A stretch of 64,000 nt of DNA from Planotetraspora thailandica (GTDB taxonomy: Bacteria; Actinomycetota; Actinomycetes; Streptosporangiales; Streptosporangiaceae): NCBI RefSeq assembly GCF_016863335.1, contig NZ_BOOR01000010.1, positions 290,085 through 354,084 of the forward strand, in the 5' to 3' direction. Below, piece after piece: positions 59,708 through 64,000 of the stretch; within the stretch, counting starts at the first letter, position 1, and every line of letters starts with the position of its first letter. The position numbers were made by a program, and so were the translations under genes. The notes beneath the pieces were generated by a model that saw only the letters and a program-made list of their open reading frames with translations, searched no databases and was not told the DNA's origin.

Positions 59708-61474
59708 ATGAAGGCCGAGGAACGCTGGCAGTCCAGGTTCCGGGCACCACGTACGACCCTGCCGATGTGGGCGCGTCAGGCGCCTCATCGTGCCGTTTAT
59801 CGCAGCAATTCCTCGGGCACCTGGGAGATCTACGCCTGGGACCGTTCCACAGGCCGGACCCGCCAGGTGACCGACCGCCCCAAGGGCACGCGATACGCCG
59901 CCGTCGACCCGGCCGGCACGTGGATCTGGTGGTTCGCCGACACCGACGGCGACGAGTTCGGCGTGTGGATGCGCCAGCCCTTCAACGGCGGCCCCGACGT
60001 CCCCGTCGAGATGCCCGCGGGCACTCCGTGGGGTCTCGGGCTCGGGAGCAACGGCGCCGCCGCGATCGGCAGGTCGTTCCGCGGCGGCTTCGAGGTGCTC
60101 CTGACCGACATGGAAACCGGCGGGGAGCCCATGCCGATCTACCGCAGCGACGAGTTCGCCTCCGTGGTCGACATGTCCCTCGACGGGTCGCTCATCGCGA
60201 TCAACCACAGCGAGCACGGAGACTCGCGCCACCCCGCCCTGCGAGTCCTGCGGGCAGGCGGGCAGGTCGTCGGCGACCTCCACGACGGGCCCGGCAAGGG
60301 CGTCACCGGCATCCGCTTCGCCCAGCTGCCCGGCGACCGGCGGCTGCTGGTCCTGCACGAGCGCAGGGGGCGCCGCGAACCTCTCGTCTGGGACCCGGTC
60401 ACCGGCGAGCAGCGCGAGATCTGGCTGCCCCTGCCCGGCGACATCAGCTCCGACTGGTACGGCGACGGCCGCGCCCTGCTGATCATGCACAGTCATCGCG
60501 GCCGCACCGAACTCCTGCGCTACGACCTCGGCGGGGGCGGTCTCACGCCGATCGAGAGCCCCCGCGGCGTGATCGAGGCCGCCGCCCCGCGCCCCGACGG
60601 CTCGGTGGAATACGCCTGGTCGAGCGCCGCGCACCCACCGGTGATCCGATCGAGCAACGGCCACGTGGTCATGAGCGCCGGCCGCACGCCGCCTCCGTCG
60701 GTACCGCTGGAGGACATCGATGTGGAAGGCCCCGCAGGCCGCATCCACGCCCTGGTCTCCCTCCCGGAACGGGAGGCCGCGCCGTACCCGACGGTGTTCC
60801 TGCTGCACGGCGGGCCCACCGCGCAGGACGACGACTCGTTCCTGCCCGAGGTCGCGGCCTGGGTGGACAACGGCTTCGCCGTCGTCCGGGTCAACTACCG
60901 GGGTTCGGTCGGGTACGGCTCGGCCTGGCGCGACGCCCTCCGCGGAGACGTGGGGCACATCGAGCTGGCCGACGTGGCCGCCGTACGCGACTGGGCGGTC
61001 GACCACGGCATCGCCGATCCCAGCCGCCTGATCTTGTCCGGGTCGTCGTGGGGCGGCTACCTCACCCTGCTGGCCCTCGGCACCCAGCCCAAGAGCTGGG
61101 CCGCCGGAATCGCCGCGGTGCCCATCGCCGACCACGCCTCGGCCTACGAGGACGAGTCCGAGGGGCTGCGCGCCTTCCACCGTGCCCTGCTCGGCGGCTC
61201 CCCCGCCGAACTGCCCGAGAGGTACGCCGCGTCCTCGCCGATCACCTACGCGGACATGGTGCAGGCGCCGTTGCTGGTCCTCGCGGGGGAGAACGACCCC
61301 CGCTGCCCGATCCGCCAGATCGAGAGCTATCTGCAGGCGCTGGCCGACCGCGGCCACGAGGCGTCGGTCTACCACTACGACGCCGGCCACGGCTCGCTGG
61401 TCGTGGAGGAGCGCATCCGCCAGATGAGCGCCTCGATCGACTTCGCGGTCAGGGCGCTCGCAGCACGAGGATAG
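59708..61474 (+). CDS. S9-family (prolyl oligopeptidase-like) serine peptidase
   Basis: 588 residues. An N-terminal WD/propeller-like region (repeated ...IYAWDRSTGRTRQVTDRP, RVLRAGGQVVGDLHDG) of about 350 residues guards a C-terminal alpha/beta hydrolase: HGGPTAQDDDSF, nucleophile elbow GSSWGGYLTLLA, Asp in LAGENDPR and His in DAGHGSL. No signal peptide, so it is cytoplasmic and probably cleaves short peptides. GGGGAGGG precedes ATG 59708. Its last 26 bp overlap the convergent SpoIIE-type gene. Confidence 0.92.
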   Translation: MKAEERWQSRFRAPRTTLPMWARQAPHRAVYRSNSSGTWEIYAWDRSTGRTRQVTDRPKGTRYAAVDPAGTWIWWFADTDGDEFGVWMRQPFNGGPDVPVEMPAGTPWGLGLGSNGAAAIGRSFRGGFEVLLTDMETGGEPMPIYRSDEFASVVDMSLDGSLIAINHSEHGDSRHPALRVLRAGGQVVGDLHDGPGKGVTGIRFAQLPGDRRLLVLHERRGRREPLVWDPVTGEQREIWLPLPGDISSDWYGDGRALLIMHSHRGRTELLRYDLGGGGLTPIESPRGVIEAAAPRPDGSVEYAWSSAAHPPVIRSSNGHVVMSAGRTPPPSVPLEDIDVEGPAGRIHALVSLPEREAAPYPTVFLLHGGPTAQDDDSFLPEVAAWVDNGFAVVRVNYRGSVGYGSAWRDALRGDVGHIELADVAAVRDWAVDHGIADPSRLILSGSSWGGYLTLLALGTQPKSWAAGIAAVPIADHASAYEDESEGLRAFHRALLGGSPAELPERYAASSPITYADMVQAPLLVLAGENDPRCPIRQIESYLQALADRGHEASVYHYDAGHGSLVVEERIRQMSASIDFAVRALAARG

Positions 61475-62999
61475 CCAGGTCGTCCGCGCTCGGTTCGAGC
61501 GCGAAATCCTGTACGGCACGGCGGATCCGCTCGGCCACGGCCCGGGCGGACAGGTCGACGCATTCGGCGAGCAGCTTGGCCAGCCCCCCGTCGTCGTCGA
61601 GGAGGCGGGTGCCCGACCGCCGCTCCGTGACGCCGTCGGTCACGCCGAGGAGCACGTCTCCGGGGTCCAGATGCAGGGTCTCCTCGTGGAAGTCGGCCTC
61701 GGGGAAGACGCCGAGGAGCGACTGCGGCGAGGCGACCACGTCGACCACGCCGCTCGGCCGCAGGCGCAGCGCCTCGGGATGCCCGGCCGAGACGAGGCGG
61801 ATGTCGAGCCCCTGGTCGGTGCGCATGATCTCCCCGTGCAGGAGGGTCAGGAACCTGGCCCGCTCCCCCTCGTCGAGGATGGCCTGGTTGAGCCGGTCGA
61901 CGACGTCGGCCACGGCGTATCCCTCGCGGGCGAGCAGGCGCAGCGTGTGGCGGGCCAGCCCGGTGACGGCCGCGGCCTCCGGCCCGGTGCCGCACACGTC
62001 CCCGATGGCGAAGCGCCACACGCCCTCGCGGATCGGGAACAGGTCGTAGAAGTCGCCGCCGACCTCGTTGGTCTCTCCGGCGGGCTCGTAGACGACGTGG
62101 GAGTCCAGGCCCGGGGTCTTCGGCTCCTCCGGAGGCAGGAGGCTGCGCTGGAGCGCCCGGTTGGCCGCCGCCTGCTGGGCGTACAGGCGGGCGTTGTCCA
62201 TGGCGAGCGCCGCCCTGCGCCCGAGGTCCTCCGCGAGCTGCATGACCTCTTCGGGGAAGCTGTCGTGCCGCCCCAGGCACAGGACTCCGAGCCTGCGCCC
62301 GCGGGCGGTCAGGGGGAAGGCCAGCGACTGCCACTCGCCCGCGTGGAGCACGGCAGGGCCCTCGCCTGAGGGGATGGGGGTCTCGTCCAGAAGTTCGCGG
62401 AGCGCGTCGATCTGGGTCTCGTCGGAATGCCAGAGATAGGCGGGCCGCAGCGGCTCCCACGCGTGCTCCGCCGTGTATACCGCGCACCAGGTCGCCAGGC
62501 GGGGCACCACGATCTGCGCGATGATCGCCGGGACCATGTCGGGGTCGAGGGTGCCGGCGAGGAGATCGCTGGCGTCGGCGAGGAACCCCAGCCAGCCCGG
62601 CCCCGCCGCCGTCTCGGCGACCCATTCCTCGCTCGCGCCCGACGCCCCTCCGGGGAGGTCGATCCGCGCCCAGCGCGTGCGCGTCTGCCCCGTGAAGGTC
62701 ACGCCCCACTCGGCCGCGTCCGGAGGTGTCCCGAAGGTGGAGCGTTCGGCCTTCTCCCTGACCTCGACCTGCACGTATTCGCCATGGTGAAGCCAGACGA
62801 CGTCGAAGGGCTCGGCAGGTGTCACGCCGATGAGATCGCGGACCAGGCGTTCGGCCTCAGGAGACGCGGACATGGCTGCCCACGCGGTCATCACCTCGTT
62901 GGTGAATCGCACGACTGCCGGTATAGCCGGTTCTCCCTGCGCGAAGGATGCGCCAAGGACGGCCCGAGGGGTAATTGTCACTGCTTCCGTGCTTACCAC
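61449..62999 (-). CDS. GAF-SpoIIE/PP2C phosphatase
   Basis: 516 residues. Residues ~130-290 hold a GAF-like sensory domain (DASDLLAGTLDPDMVPAIIA, LAFPLTARGRRLGVLCLGR), followed by a short coiled linker (NRALQRSLLPPE) and a SpoIIE-type PP2C domain: EVGGDFYDLF, AIGDVCGTGPEAA and ADDLAILVL carry the metal-binding acidic residues. Such proteins dephosphorylate anti-anti-sigma factors in stress regulons. GTG 62999 (or an internal GTG at 62981) is the start. It converges with and overlaps the S9 peptidase gene by 26 bp. Confidence 0.9.
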   Translation of the reverse strand: MVSTEAVTITPRAVLGASFAQGEPAIPAVVRFTNEVMTAWAAMSASPEAERLVRDLIGVTPAEPFDVVWLHHGEYVQVEVREKAERSTFGTPPDAAEWGVTFTGQTRTRWARIDLPGGASGASEEWVAETAAGPGWLGFLADASDLLAGTLDPDMVPAIIAQIVVPRLATWCAVYTAEHAWEPLRPAYLWHSDETQIDALRELLDETPIPSGEGPAVLHAGEWQSLAFPLTARGRRLGVLCLGRHDSFPEEVMQLAEDLGRRAALAMDNARLYAQQAAANRALQRSLLPPEEPKTPGLDSHVVYEPAGETNEVGGDFYDLFPIREGVWRFAIGDVCGTGPEAAAVTGLARHTLRLLAREGYAVADVVDRLNQAILDEGERARFLTLLHGEIMRTDQGLDIRLVSAGHPEALRLRPSGVVDVVASPQSLLGVFPEADFHEETLHLDPGDVLLGVTDGVTERRSGTRLLDDDGGLAKLLAECVDLSARAVAERIRRAVQDFALEPSADDLAILVLRAP

Positions 63000-63134
63000 A
63001 CTTCACCCTGACCCGGGGTAAAAGGAGAGAGCACCCCACGCCACGGAACGTGACAGACTGGCAAGGAGTCTGCCCCCCCGAAGGCCGCTGTGCCTCATAT
63101 CCGGCGCTAGACCCCCAAGGGTGAAGGAGGCGAC

Positions 63135-64000
<866 letters not shown>

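Overview
This window comes from a high-GC actinomycete. The gene families point to the Streptosporangiales (a Streptosporangium-, Nonomuraea- or Microbispora-like organism). Indicators are a WhiB-like WblA beside an ArsA-type ATPase and a class A penicillin-binding protein, several very large LuxR-type ATPase regulators, DUF5999, CU044_5270, DUF6247 and DUF6221 relics, frequent GTG/TTG starts and ATGA/GTGA start-stop overlaps. The placement is inferred from protein families and locus layout, not from a database search.

Layout. 0-5 kb: conserved chromosomal block (ArsA-like ATPase end, wblA, penicillin-binding protein, GatB/YqeY protein, membrane-anchored metallophosphoesterase). 5.1-8.94 kb: tRNA-Pro(CGG) whose 3' half is duplicated 3.8 kb downstream, enclosing an island with PhoD, one intact hypothetical gene and at least three broken genes (DUF6247-like, CU044_5270-like, GntR-like), which looks like a decayed tRNA-targeted integrative element. 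9.4-16.3 kb: accessory genes, including an FAD oxidoreductase, a helix-turn-helix/CHAT-like protein with a small divergent partner, and a PadR-membrane protein pair. 16.3-27 kb: DUF4331 protein, lipase-like hydrolase, large LuxR regulator, two large secreted proteins with C-terminal beta domains, and a membrane-anchored DsbA-like thioredoxin.

27-31 kb: class Ia ribonucleotide reductase nrdA-nrdB behind a cobalamin riboswitch. 30.9-34.8 kb: an operon of an alpha/beta hydrolase, a lactonase-like metallo-beta-lactamase-fold enzyme, a hydroxyacid-oxoacid transhydrogenase and an FmdB zinc ribbon, divergent from a MarR-type regulator across a nested palindrome; it could process gamma-butyrolactone/gamma-hydroxybutyrate-like compounds. 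34.8-44.5 kb: DedA protein, two-component system, TIM-barrel isomerase, PP2C-like phosphatase, a cyclohydrolase-FolD pair in which FolD has lost its catalytic lysine, and small regulator/enzyme pairs.

44.5-55 kb: a divergent pair of paralogous NB-ARC/LuxR regulators, then small genes and metE. Two unusual non-coding arrays (49.4-49.86 and 52.4-52.72 kb) sit in convergent intergenic regions. Each is built from a 19-bp motif repeated at a 53-bp period that flips orientation at the centre; they are the most novel feature of the window. 55-64 kb: LysR regulator, aldo/keto reductase with a TetR regulator and a double-palindrome operator, metallo-hydrolase, RlmA-like rRNA methyltransferase, S9 peptidase, SpoIIE-type phosphatase, and the start of a HAMP-array sensor cut by the window edge.
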